Shown: positions 16,090 to 24,770 of the stretch, one piece after another | Numbering within the stretch: the first letter of the stretch is position 1 | How the letters are laid out: every line of letters starts with the position of its first letter | DNA from: DATBDN01 sp036269895 | GTDB lineage: Bacteria; Actinomycetota; Thermoleophilia; Solirubrobacterales; Thermoleophilaceae | Assembly (NCBI GenBank): GCA_036269895.1 | Contig: DATBDN010000113.1 | Location: forward strand, 19,367-83,366 | Length of the DNA stretch: 64,000 nt | Direction of reading: 5' to 3' | Made by a program: the position numbers and the translations under genes | Notes under the pieces: generated by a model | Database searches by the model: none | Seen by the model: only the letters and a program-made list of their open reading frames with translations | What the model was told of the DNA's origin: nothing

Positions 16090-18080
16090 TACGCCGTAGC
16101 CCGAATGTCCGTGTCCGCATCCCCCTGCGGATTGGCCGGGCGCTCTCCATTGCCATTGGCATTCCCGGTTCCGGCAGATGCAACCTCGTCGTTACGCTCG
16201 GTCTGGATGCCGTCGGGCTGCGGCTGGATCATCGGCCCTTCGCCAGACGGGTCGACGATGCCCTCCTCGACCCACGCGTAGCGACCGTCGAGGATCGCGT
16301 ATGCGCGCTTCGTGTTCAGGTCGTCGTCGTTCGACCACAGCGCCGTGAAGAGCTGGTCCGCACGACGGCGCGCCTGGCGACAGAACAGGTCCGCCAGCTC
16401 GCGCGCCTGCTTGGCGCGCTCACGGTGCTCCTGCTCGATCGTCTTCGCGTACACGCACGCCGCGGCGATCGCGTACAGCTCCGCGCCGATGTCGACGATG
16501 CGGCCGAGGAACGCCTGCTTGCGCTCCATCTTCGCCTGGTAGCGGGTCATCGCGTAGAACGTCGCGCGCGCCTGCTTGCGCGACGCGCGCTCCACGAAGC
16601 GCAGGTGCTCGGCGAGCGGCCCGAACTCGGAGTACGAGCCCGGTCGCTGACCCTCACCGGTCACGAGCTTCGGCAGCCAGCCGGCGTAGAACCTGCCCGC
16701 GCCGACAGCCGCCCTCGCCTTGTCCTTCAGCTCCGTGTCGGCCTCGAGGATGTCGCCTGCCACCTGCAGGTGCTGGTCGACGGCCTCGCGCGCGATCAGC
16801 AGGTGCATGACCTCGGTCGAGCCCTCGAAGATCCGGTTGATCCTCATGTCGCGGAAGGCCTGCTCCGCCGGCACCGGCTTCTCGCCGCGTGCCTGGAGCG
16901 ACTCGGCCGTCTCGTAGCCGCGGCCGCCGCGGATCTGCACCAGCTCGTCGACCACCTTCCAGCCCATCTCCGAGCCGAGCAGCTTCGCGATCGCGGCCTC
17001 GATGCGGATGTCATTGCGCTTGTCATCCGCCAGGCGGCTCGTCACATCCAGCATCGCCTCGAGGCCGAAGGCTGTCGCGGCGATGAAGCTGATCTTGTGC
17101 GCGACCGCCTCGTGCTTGCCGACGGGCTGGCCCCACTGCACGCGCTCGACGCCCCACTCGCGGGCGACCTTCGCGGCCCACTTCGACGCGCCCACGCAGA
17201 TCGCCGGCAGCGCGATGCGGCCGGTGTTCAGGGTCGTGAGGGCGATCTTCAGCCCCTGGCCTTCCTTGCCGATCAGGTTCGCCTTCGGGATGCGCACGTT
17301 CTCGAACCGCGTGACCGAGTTCTCGATGCCGCGCAGGCCCATGAACTTGTTGCGGTGCTCGACGGTGATGCCGGGCAGGTCGGTCGGCACGATGAACGCG
17401 CTGATCTTCCTGCCGGCGCGCGCCATCACCACGACCACGTCGGCGATCACGCCGTTGGTGGCCCACAGCTTGCGGCCGTTCAATACGTACTCGCCTGCCC
17501 CCTCGAGGGGGTCGCCGTCGAGCTCGGCCGTCGCACCCAGGCGCGCGGGGTCGGAGCCGACGTCGGGCTCGGTCAGCATGAACGCGGAGATGTGGGTCTT
17601 GGCGACCTTCGGCAGCCACTCGCGCTTCTGCGCCTCGGAGCCGAACATGCGCAGCGGCTCAGCCAGGCCGATCGACTGATGCGCGGACAGCAGCGTGGCG
17701 AGCGACGAGTGGTAGGTCCCCGCCATGATCAGCGCCTTGTTGTAGTAGACCTGGCTCAGCCCGAGGCCGCCGTACTCCGCAGAGACCTTGATGCCGAGCG
17801 CGCCAATCTCCTTCAGGCCCTCGATGACGCGGTCGGGGATCTTCGCCTCGCGCTCGATCTCAAGCGGGTCCACCCGCTCCTCGAGGAAGGTCTTCAGGCG
17901 GCCGATGAACGCTTCGCTCTTCTCGACCGCGGTCGGGTCCAGCTTGGGCTGGGGGTGGATCAGATCAAGCCGGAAGTTGCCGAGGAAAAGCTCCTTGCCA
18001 AAGCTCGGGAGCGTCCATTCAGTCTCACGCGCGGCCTCGGCAACCTCGCGTGCTTCCTTCTCGGACACCTGGATCGACAT
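16089..18080 (-). CDS. Long-form acyl-CoA dehydrogenase
   Basis: FAD-dependent dehydrogenase of 663 aa, longer than the usual 380-400, like VLCAD/ACAD9. FMLTEPDVGSDPARL and WATNG mark the FAD/substrate region; IRGGRGYE and RINRIFEGSTEVMHLLIAREA the C-terminal half with the catalytic Glu in RIFEGS. Residues 455-610 form an extra helical domain. The last ~50 residues are a hydrophilic Gly/Asn/Glu tail with no recognisable fold. Starts fatty-acid beta-oxidation and would feed the thiolase reaction. Precedes the acyltransferase in an overlapping operon. Confidence 0.92.
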   Translation of the reverse strand: MSIQVSEKEAREVAEAARETEWTLPSFGKELFLGNFRLDLIHPQPKLDPTAVEKSEAFIGRLKTFLEERVDPLEIEREAKIPDRVIEGLKEIGALGIKVSAEYGGLGLSQVYYNKALIMAGTYHSSLATLLSAHQSIGLAEPLRMFGSEAQKREWLPKVAKTHISAFMLTEPDVGSDPARLGATAELDGDPLEGAGEYVLNGRKLWATNGVIADVVVVMARAGRKISAFIVPTDLPGITVEHRNKFMGLRGIENSVTRFENVRIPKANLIGKEGQGLKIALTTLNTGRIALPAICVGASKWAAKVAREWGVERVQWGQPVGKHEAVAHKISFIAATAFGLEAMLDVTSRLADDKRNDIRIEAAIAKLLGSEMGWKVVDELVQIRGGRGYETAESLQARGEKPVPAEQAFRDMRINRIFEGSTEVMHLLIAREAVDQHLQVAGDILEADTELKDKARAAVGAGRFYAGWLPKLVTGEGQRPGSYSEFGPLAEHLRFVERASRKQARATFYAMTRYQAKMERKQAFLGRIVDIGAELYAIAAACVYAKTIEQEHRERAKQARELADLFCRQARRRADQLFTALWSNDDDLNTKRAYAILDGRYAWVEEGIVDPSGEGPMIQPQPDGIQTERNDEVASAGTGNANGNGERPANPQGDADTDIRATA

Positions 18081-18089
18081 GGGGTCAAA

Positions 18090-19142
18090 TTACCCACGGA
18101 CTACGCGCGTCCAACTCGCCGGGTCGGTCATACCTTCGGTCAACAGCAAGAAGACCGTGGTGCTGCCGTCGATCCGGAGCGCTTCGCGCGCGCTTTCGTC
18201 GCCGCAGAGCGCGGCTGCCGCCCCCAGCGTGCCGCCGCTCACTTCGCCTGCCTGCACCGCGATGGCCGCCAGCTCGCGCATGCCCTGCTCGGCCCGCGTG
18301 TCGTCGATCGCGCAAAACCCGTCGAAGCGATCACGCAGCACCGGCCACGCGAGCTTCGAGAGGGTGCCGGCATTCAGTCCCGCCATGATCGACGTGTGAG
18401 GTCCGGGGACGGTCACCGGCTCGCCGGCGCGAATCGATGCGAGCGCACAGGCGGCCGTCTCCGGCTCGAGCCCGACCAGCCGCGGCGGGGTATCCGGCCA
18501 GTGGCGCGCTGCGGCCATGGCGAGTGAGCCCACGCCGATCGGGATGAACGCCACGTCCGGGACCTCGCCGCCCAGTTGCTCGTCCGCCTCGCTGAAGATC
18601 GTCTCGTACCCCTCGACCACCCAGCGCGGGACGTCCTCGTAGCCGGGCCAGGACGTGTCGGAGAGGACCACGTGCGTCGTGTCCGCCATTCCCGCAGCCT
18701 TCTCGACGGCTTCGTCGTAACTGGCGTCGACCACTTCGACGTGGGCACCCTCGCCGGCGATCGCGTCGATGCGCGCCTGCGCGGTGCCGGCGGGGACGAG
18801 GATGTGGGCCGCAAGGCCGCGCATACGTGCGACCCGCGCGACGGCGCGGCCGTGGTTGCCGTCGGTCGCGGTGACGAGCGTGACGCCGGCGGCGCGGCGT
18901 TCGGAGAGCAGGCGCTCAGCAGCCCAGGACGCGCCGAGGATCTTGAACGCCGGCAGCCCGAATCGCTCGGTCTCCACCTTCAGGAGCACGCGGCCGACGC
19001 GCATTGCTTCAGCTAGCTCGGGCGAGGCGCGGAGCTCGCTCGGCGCGTAACCGGCCATGCCCTGATGAAAAGAGGGGGCAGGCGACACCGCCGGTCCGGG
19101 CGCGGCCGCGCGATGCGCATTCAGCTTGAACTCGAACCCCAT
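18090..19142 (-). CDS. PLP-dependent diaminopropionate ammonia-lyase-like / threonine dehydratase-like enzyme
   Basis: Fold type II PLP enzyme of 350 aa. Lys67 in LPAFKILGASWA is the cofactor lysine, ATDGNHGRAVA contacts the phosphate, and IPIGVGSLAMAA is the glycine loop. The sequence is closest in style to diaminopropionate ammonia-lyases, which release ammonia and pyruvate, but threonine/serine dehydratase activity is possible. About 50 residues shorter than E. coli YgeX. Divergent from the receiver/thioredoxin-reductase gene with 23 bp between starts. Confidence 0.87.
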   Translation of the reverse strand: MGFEFKLNAHRAAAPGPAVSPAPSFHQGMAGYAPSELRASPELAEAMRVGRVLLKVETERFGLPAFKILGASWAAERLLSERRAAGVTLVTATDGNHGRAVARVARMRGLAAHILVPAGTAQARIDAIAGEGAHVEVVDASYDEAVEKAAGMADTTHVVLSDTSWPGYEDVPRWVVEGYETIFSEADEQLGGEVPDVAFIPIGVGSLAMAAARHWPDTPPRLVGLEPETAACALASIRAGEPVTVPGPHTSIMAGLNAGTLSKLAWPVLRDRFDGFCAIDDTRAEQGMRELAAIAVQAGEVSGGTLGAAAALCGDESAREALRIDGSTTVFLLLTEGMTDPASWTRVVRG

Positions 19143-19165
19143 CTGCGGGAGTAGGGTCGCATGAG

Positions 19166-20830
19166 ATGCCAGGCAAGCCGGTCATCCTTGCCGTCGACGA
19201 CGATCCGCTCGCGCTCGATCGCGTCATGGACGAGCTAGGCCGCCGCTACAGCCGCGACTACGACGTTGTTGGCGAGACGTCCGCCGACACCGCCCTCACG
19301 CGCCTCGACGCGCTCAGCCAGACCCGCCAACCGCTCGCGCTCGTCTTGGCCGACCAATGGCTGCGCGAACCGCACCTCACAGGCGAGAGCCTTCTCGGCC
19401 GCACGCGTGACCTGCATCCAGGCACCAAGCGCGCCCTGTTGGTCGACTGGGGCGCGTGGGGCGACGACGCCACCGAGCAGGCGATCCTGCGCGCGATGGC
19501 CACCGGGCTCATCGACTACTACGTGGTCAAGCCGTGGCGCTCACCCGACGAGTCGTTCCATCGCGCGATAACCGACTTCCTCCAGGAGTGGATGATCGGC
19601 GTCGGCCCGCAGGAGATCGCGATCGTCGGCGAGCCGTGGGCGCCGCGCTCCCACGAGATTCGCCGACTACTCGAACGCAACAGCCTCGCCCACGTCTTCC
19701 ACCCGGTCGACAGCGAGCAGGGCAAGGCGCTGCTGGCCGACTGCGGCCTCGACGAGACCTGCCTGCCGGCGGTGCAGATGTTCGACGGCCGGGTGCTCGT
19801 CGACCCGAGCCCGACGGAGCTGATGCGCGCGTGCGGCATCGACACGAGCGTCAACGACGGTGCGGAGTTCGACGTCGTCGTGGTCGGCGCAGGGCCCGGC
19901 GGCCTGGCGGCCGCGGTTTACGCGACCTCGGAGGGCCTGTCCACGCTAGTGATCGAGCGTGAGTCGGTCGGAGGCCAGGCCGGCTCCAGCTCGCTGATCC
20001 GCAACTACCTCGGATTCGCCCGTGGCATCGGCGGCGCCGATCTCGCGATGCGCGCGTACCAACAGGCGTGGGCGTTCGGGGCGCGCTTCCTGAGGATGCG
20101 CGAGGCGGTTGATCTGCGGCCGCGCGACGACATGCACACGGTCGCCATCAGCGACGGCACCGAGGTGTCCGCCCCCGCCATCGTGCTGGCGACTGGCGTC
20201 ACGTACCGCACCCTGCCGCTGCCGCAGCTAGCCGACCTGGCCGGAGCCGGCGTCTTCTACGGAGCCTCGCGCTGGGAGGCGGCCGCGCTCGCCGGCGACG
20301 ACGTCTACATCGTTGGCGCCGGCAACTCGGCAGGGCAGGCGGCAATCCACCTTGCCAAGCACGCTCGGCTCGTGACGATGCTCTGCCGTGGGCGCGATCT
20401 CGCCGCGACGATGTCGCAGTACCTGCGCGCGCAGATCCTCGGCACCCCCAACATCGACGTGCGCCTGCGCCACGAGGTCGTCGGCGGCGGAGGCGGCGTG
20501 CGCCTCGAGCGGCTCGAGATCCGCAACAACGAGACGGACGAGGTCGAGACCGTTCCCGCCGCCGCTCTGTTCATCCTCGCCGGCGCCGAACCACGGACAT
20601 CATGGCTACCGGACGCCGTGGAGCGTGACGAATCTGGGTACCTCATCACTGGAAGGCCTGGCGCACGGAGTCTCGAGACCACGGTGCCGGGCGTGTTTGC
20701 CGTCGGCGATGTGCGCTCCGGAGCACCAAAGCGCGTGGCGGCTGCAGTGGGGGAGGGATCCGTGGTGGTTGGGCAGATACACGAGTGGTTCGCAGCAAGG
20801 GTGGACGCCGGGGAACGTTTGTCCCAGTAG
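19166..20830 (+). CDS. Fused response-regulator / thioredoxin-reductase-like flavoprotein
   Basis: Three-part cytosolic protein of 554 aa. Residues 5-140 are a receiver domain with acidic pair Asp11/Asp12, acceptor Asp63 in VLADQW and Lys122 in VVKPW. Residues 148-225 resemble a thioredoxin/glutaredoxin fold but lack a CxxC. Residues 235-545 are a thioredoxin-reductase-type FAD/NAD(P)H module with GAGPGGLAAAVYA (241-253) and VGAGNSAGQAAI (383-394). Where thioredoxin reductase has its redox CxxC the sequence reads VFYGASRWEA, so it cannot do classical disulfide exchange. This architecture is known in databases, but the function is not settled. First gene of a one-base-overlap operon with DUF445 and Abi-alpha genes. 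Confidence 0.9.
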   Translation: MPGKPVILAVDDDPLALDRVMDELGRRYSRDYDVVGETSADTALTRLDALSQTRQPLALVLADQWLREPHLTGESLLGRTRDLHPGTKRALLVDWGAWGDDATEQAILRAMATGLIDYYVVKPWRSPDESFHRAITDFLQEWMIGVGPQEIAIVGEPWAPRSHEIRRLLERNSLAHVFHPVDSEQGKALLADCGLDETCLPAVQMFDGRVLVDPSPTELMRACGIDTSVNDGAEFDVVVVGAGPGGLAAAVYATSEGLSTLVIERESVGGQAGSSSLIRNYLGFARGIGGADLAMRAYQQAWAFGARFLRMREAVDLRPRDDMHTVAISDGTEVSAPAIVLATGVTYRTLPLPQLADLAGAGVFYGASRWEAAALAGDDVYIVGAGNSAGQAAIHLAKHARLVTMLCRGRDLAATMSQYLRAQILGTPNIDVRLRHEVVGGGGGVRLERLEIRNNETDEVETVPAAALFILAGAEPRTSWLPDAVERDESGYLITGRPGARSLETTVPGVFAVGDVRSGAPKRVAAAVGEGSVVVGQIHEWFAARVDAGERLSQ

Positions 20831-22101
20831 TGAGCGGCCACCTGCTCAAGGAAGCCACGATCCCGATCTTCTCCGGGATCATCGGCTGGACCACGAACTG
20901 GACCGGCGTCTGGATGCTGTTCAACCCGCTCCAGTTCAAGGGCTTCCGGCTGCCCGGGCTGCGCCCGCTCACGCACGTGCTGCCGCGGCGCATTCAGCAG
21001 ATCCCGGGCGTGATGCAGGGCGGCGTCGGCTGGCAGGGGATCATCCCGTCGCGCGCCGCGAAGATGGGCTCTATAGCGGTTGACAAGGGGATTGCGAAGG
21101 TCGGCTCGCCCGGGGACTTCTACGAGCAGATCGACCCCGAGCGCATCGCCGAGCAGATCCTGCTCACATCACGGCGCGACATGCGCGAGCTGGTCGACCG
21201 CATCATGGAGCGCGAGCACCCGGACCTGTGGCACGACCTTCCGCCGCGCGTTCGCGAGGCGGTGCACGAACGGGTCCAGGAGCAGCTCCCGGACATCGTG
21301 CGCGACGTGACGGTGCGCATCGGCGACAACATCGACGACCTGCTCGACGTGAAGCTCATGGTCATCCGCCACATCGAGGCGCACCCGGAGCTCGCGAATC
21401 GCATCTTTCTCGACGTCGGGAAGAAGGAGCTCGACTTCATCGTCCGCTTCGGCGGCGTCTTCGGCTTCATCTGCGGCTTTCCGCTGATCTTCCTGACGAA
21501 CGCCTTCCCGTACTGGTGGGTGCTGCCGATCCTCGGCACGATCGTCGGCTACGCGACCAACTGGCTTGCGATCTGGATGATCTTCGAGCCCAACGACCCG
21601 CGTCAGGTCTGGCGCTGGACGCTGCACGGCCTGTTCCTCAAACGCCAGCGCGAGGTCGCGCAGGTCTACGCGTCGATCATCGCCGACGACATAGTGACCG
21701 TGCGCAACATCGGGAATGAGCTCCTCCACGGTCCGCGCGCCGACAGGACGCGCATGATGATCCAGAACGCGCTGCGCCCCGCGGTCGACCGCGCCACCGG
21801 CGCGGTGCAGCCGCTGGTGCGAATGGCGGTCGGCCCGCGCGAGTACGACGCGATCCGCGACTCGCTCGCCGCAGAGGGCGTCGAGTACACGATGACGCCG
21901 CTCCAGGACGAGCGATTCAACCGCGAGCAGAGTCACAGCATCCGCGAGTTGATCGGCGACCGGATCCGGGAAATGTCATCACGTGACTTCGCGGAGCTGC
22001 TGCGTTCCGGGATGCGCGAGGACGAGTGGCTGCTCGTCTTGCACGGCGCCGTTTTGGGATTCGGCGCGGGACTGGTACACCTCGCGATCTTCGGTGTCTG
22101 A
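20830..22101 (+). CDS. DUF445 family membrane protein
   Basis: Membrane protein of 423 aa with the DUF445 layout: an N-terminal hydrophobic hairpin (IPIFSGIIGWTTNWTGVWMLF), a long charged helical region (about residues 75-190), and a second pair of membrane segments around FGFICGFPLIFLTNAF and WWVLPILGTIVGYATNWLAIWMIF. The two NWxxxWM repeats are typical. A final hydrophobic segment ends the protein. The GTG start overlaps the preceding TAG by one base and its own TGA overlaps the next ATG, showing tight coupling. Function unknown in the family. Confidence 0.85.
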   Translation: MSGHLLKEATIPIFSGIIGWTTNWTGVWMLFNPLQFKGFRLPGLRPLTHVLPRRIQQIPGVMQGGVGWQGIIPSRAAKMGSIAVDKGIAKVGSPGDFYEQIDPERIAEQILLTSRRDMRELVDRIMEREHPDLWHDLPPRVREAVHERVQEQLPDIVRDVTVRIGDNIDDLLDVKLMVIRHIEAHPELANRIFLDVGKKELDFIVRFGGVFGFICGFPLIFLTNAFPYWWVLPILGTIVGYATNWLAIWMIFEPNDPRQVWRWTLHGLFLKRQREVAQVYASIIADDIVTVRNIGNELLHGPRADRTRMMIQNALRPAVDRATGAVQPLVRMAVGPREYDAIRDSLAAEGVEYTMTPLQDERFNREQSHSIRELIGDRIREMSSRDFAELLRSGMREDEWLLVLHGAVLGFGAGLVHLAIFGV

Positions 22102-22934
22102 TGGATGAGCCATCGCTCGACGGCTTCGAGGCGGACGAAGCGCGCGAGCGCGAGCGCCTCGACGTCAGCCTGCTGCGCGCGACGCCCACGCTGGCACGAC
22201 TAGCGGCGGCCGCGTCGCTCCGCACGGCCCAGTGGGGGCTTGCCACGTCGGTGCGCGTCGGCACGCGCATGATCCGCGCGGCGGCCGCCGGCGAGTCGCC
22301 CGCGCAACTCGCGCAAGAGGCGTCCGAGGAGGTCCGCGACTACGCGCGCCACTTCCTCGGCATGTCCAATGGCAGCGACCCGCTGGCGGCGGAGCCCGCA
22401 CCACCGGCGCCGCCCGAAGTGCGCCTGCGCGAGCGCGGCGCCGAGTTGCTCGCGCGCTCCGCCGATGTCGAGTACGACGAGCCGGCGCACCCCGCCTTCG
22501 AGCGCATCCTCGAAGACCTTGCGCCTGACGAGGCGCGCATCCTGCGCCTGCTCTACACCTCGGGCCCGCAGCCGGCCGTCGACGTCCGCGAGTCCAAGCC
22601 GCTCGGGATCGCGTCCGGGCTGATCGAGGGCGGCCTCAACATGGTCGGGACCGAGGCGGGCTGCCGCTTTCTCGACCGCGTTCCCGCGTACCTGAACAAT
22701 CTCGAGCGTCTGGGCCTGATCTGGTTCTCGCGCGAGCCTCTCGAGGACCCGCTCAGCTACCAGGTGCTCGAGGCCCAGCCCGAGGTGATCACGGCCATGG
22801 GGCGCTCGAGGTCGAAGACGATCCGCCGCTCCATCCGGGTGACGCCGTTCGGCGAGGACTTCTGCCGACTCTGCCTGCCGATGGACACGGGCGAGATAGA
22901 CGCCCTCGACCCCGAGGAGCCAAGCACCCCCTAG
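22101..22934 (+). CDS. Abi-alpha (DUF4393) family protein
   Basis: Soluble 277-aa protein. The C-terminal half has the DUF4393/Abi-alpha pattern: APDEARILRLLYTSGPQPAVDV, GCRFLDRVPAYLNNLERLGL, SYQVLEAQPEV and RVTPFGEDFCRLCLP. The N-terminus is charged and Ala/Arg-rich. The founding lactococcal AbiAlpha gives abortive phage infection; whether actinobacterial homologues do is unknown. The start ATG overlaps the DUF445 stop (TGATG). Its TAG shares a CTAG with a small minus-strand ORF. Family call from remembered motif pattern, not from a search. Confidence 0.78.
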   Translation: MDEPSLDGFEADEARERERLDVSLLRATPTLARLAAAASLRTAQWGLATSVRVGTRMIRAAAAGESPAQLAQEASEEVRDYARHFLGMSNGSDPLAAEPAPPAPPEVRLRERGAELLARSADVEYDEPAHPAFERILEDLAPDEARILRLLYTSGPQPAVDVRESKPLGIASGLIEGGLNMVGTEAGCRFLDRVPAYLNNLERLGLIWFSREPLEDPLSYQVLEAQPEVITAMGRSRSKTIRRSIRVTPFGEDFCRLCLPMDTGEIDALDPEEPSTP

Positions 22935-22996
22935 GCCGGTACGACGGCCGGGCAGCGATAGCAGTCGTAGCGCTCGTACTGGCTCACGAACAGCAA
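22931..22996 (-). CDS. Possible 21-aa microprotein with CxxC
   Basis: Starting at TTG, the frame encodes LFVSQYERYDCYRCPAVVPA after the initiator. A GGAGGG ribosome site at 23003-23008 lies 6 nt before the TTG. The stop codon is the reverse complement half of a CTAG shared with the Abi-alpha stop, an arrangement seen at two other convergent gene pairs here. Two cysteines spaced CYRC could bind metal or form a disulfide. It follows the two-domain VOC gene by 53 bp on the same strand. Very short, so only weakly supported. Confidence 0.25.
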   Translation of the reverse strand: MLFVSQYERYDCYRCPAVVPA

Positions 22997-23049
22997 TCGC
23001 GTCCCTCCGGGGACCGATTCGGAGTCACCCCGAAGGACTTTTGCGCGTC

Positions 23050-23901
23050 CTACTTCTGGTCGACTCGCAGCAGCAACGTCGTCTGTGACGGATCGCGCAC
23101 GACGACGCCGTTGCCGTCGGCAGCCTGCTCGGCGTCCGGGATCCGCGCGACCACGCGTTCGAGCTCGCTCGCATCCGGAAGGAGGACGGTCGCGTGACGA
23201 AGCGCCGCCGATCCAGGCGGCGGCGGAGCGGCGCCGCGGCTGTTCCACGTGTTCGCGCCGACGTGATGGTGGTAGCCGCCCGCCGACATGAACGTGGCCT
23301 GGGCGCCGTAGCGCGCCTGCAGGTCGAAGCCCAGCACGTCGCCGTAGAACTGCTCGGCGGCCGGAATGTCGGCCACCTGCAAGTGCACGTGGCCCATCGT
23401 GGTGCCGGGCGGGATCCGCTCGAACTCCGTCTCGCCGCCTTCGAGCGCGGTCAGAACCCCTTGGACGTCCAGCGGAATCGTCGCCATCTTCACGAACTCG
23501 CCCTCGCGCTCCCACTCGCTGCGCGGGCGGTCGCGGTAGATCTCGATCCCGTGCCAGTCCGGGTCACGCAGGTAGATCGCCTCGCTCACGAGGTGGTCGG
23601 ACATGCCCTCGAGTTGGATCTGGCCATTCGCCGCATGCACCAGCCAGCGCGCCAGGTCGTGGCGCGACGGGACAAGCAGCGCGAAGTGGAACAGGCCGGT
23701 GTTGCGCGGCGTCGGCTCGGCCCCCGGCTGCTCGTAGAGCACCAGCAGGTCCTCGCCGCCGGCGCCCAGATGCGCGGTGCCGTTCTCGCGCGCTTGGACC
23801 TGAAGCCCGATCGCGCGCTGGTAGTAGTCGAGTGACCGGTCCAGATCAGACACCGTCAGGTGCACGGCGCCCATGCGCGTGGCCGCTGCGATTCCTGGCA
23901 T
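23050..23901 (-). CDS. Two-domain VOC family ring-cleavage dioxygenase-like protein
   Basis: Extradiol-dioxygenase-like protein of 283 aa with two vicinal-oxygen-chelate modules (about residues 10-125 and 165-280). Probable metal ligands are His14 in MGAVHLTVSDLDRS, a His in TTMGHVHLQVAD and a Glu in the HGIEIYRDRPR context. The middle reads HLVSEAIYLRDPDWHGIEIY, as in the CatE/YfiE group of catechol 2,3-dioxygenase-like proteins. Not in an aromatic catabolic cluster, so the substrate is open. Confidence 0.88.
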   Translation of the reverse strand: MPGIAAATRMGAVHLTVSDLDRSLDYYQRAIGLQVQARENGTAHLGAGGEDLLVLYEQPGAEPTPRNTGLFHFALLVPSRHDLARWLVHAANGQIQLEGMSDHLVSEAIYLRDPDWHGIEIYRDRPRSEWEREGEFVKMATIPLDVQGVLTALEGGETEFERIPPGTTMGHVHLQVADIPAAEQFYGDVLGFDLQARYGAQATFMSAGGYHHHVGANTWNSRGAAPPPPGSAALRHATVLLPDASELERVVARIPDAEQAADGNGVVVRDPSQTTLLLRVDQK

Positions 23902-23910
23902 TGCGCGAGC

Positions 23911-24708
23911 CTAACGCCGGATGAGATGCCGCTCGACGGCGGCCACCGCGACGGCGGCGCCAGGCGTCAGATCGTCGGGACCAAGCGATGACCACAGCTC
24001 GTCGATCGCGTTGAGCTCGAGCGTGACCTCGCGGAATGCCACGAACTCGTCGCTCGGCTCGGGCGCGGCAAGGTCCCCGAGGGCGCGGGTCATGATCGTC
24101 AGCTCGGGGCGGATGCGCGCGACGTCGTAGCCGAGCGCGATCACCTGCGCGCCGTCCAGCGCCGCGAGTGGGTCGGCGATTCCGTGCTCGCCGGCGAGCT
24201 CGTCGAGGATCGTGCCGACCAGGCCGCGTCCGTCGACGATCCCGGACGGCACCACGTGCCACTTGCCAGGATCCAGCGCCAGCTCCGGCGAGCGCTGCCC
24301 GAGCGTGAAACCCGTGCTCCCGTCGGTGAGCGCCCGGACCACGATCGCGGTGATGCCCACCGCCGCAGCGCGGCCGGTGCCGATTCGCAACGGGTCGGGA
24401 GCCGCGAGCCGCTCAGCCCAGTCGCGCAAAGCGGGGTCCGCCGCGATGGCGTCGCAGGTGGCGAGCATGTCGAAGTAGGTGGCGCGCACCGCGTACACCA
24501 CGCCGTCGCTGATCCGGTCCAGCGCGAGCACGGCGCCGTCGAAGCTGCCAGGGCTGCGGGCAAGGACCGCTTCCAGGTGGGGCGTCCCCGCTTGGCGCAG
24601 CTCCGGATCGACGGCCGCTTCCGCGTCATGCACGACGAGCACATCGGCGATCGACGTCGCGTGCTGCTCGTCGAGCTCGGCCGGATATTCGCGCCCTCGG
24701 CGAACCAT
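23911..24708 (-). CDS. Nudix-fold-like protein with degenerate Nudix box
   Basis: Soluble 265-aa protein. The segment KWHVVPSGIVDGRGLVGTILDELAGEHGI (about residues 148-176) is placed like a Nudix box, but the required GX5EX7REUXEEXGU pattern is not satisfied: only one of the metal-binding glutamates is present. The preceding FTLGQRSPELALDPG also matches the region before a Nudix box. I therefore call it Nudix-like and probably not a standard diphosphate hydrolase. The start is ATG 24708 (a GTG lies one codon upstream). Divergent from the acyl-CoA ligase. Confidence 0.55.
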   Translation of the reverse strand: MVRRGREYPAELDEQHATSIADVLVVHDAEAAVDPELRQAGTPHLEAVLARSPGSFDGAVLALDRISDGVVYAVRATYFDMLATCDAIAADPALRDWAERLAAPDPLRIGTGRAAAVGITAIVVRALTDGSTGFTLGQRSPELALDPGKWHVVPSGIVDGRGLVGTILDELAGEHGIADPLAALDGAQVIALGYDVARIRPELTIMTRALGDLAAPEPSDEFVAFREVTLELNAIDELWSSLGPDDLTPGAAVAVAAVERHLIRR

Positions 24709-24770
24709 CACGGCCAGCGTGGAGTCCCGCGCGGACGTACGATCGACATACCAGCCGGAAGGAGGAGAGG

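Noticed and set aside
22935..23049. Terminator hairpin after the two-domain VOC gene
   Set aside because: CGGGG/CCCCG pairing exists but has a bulge and no T tract; the same bases may encode the microprotein leader.
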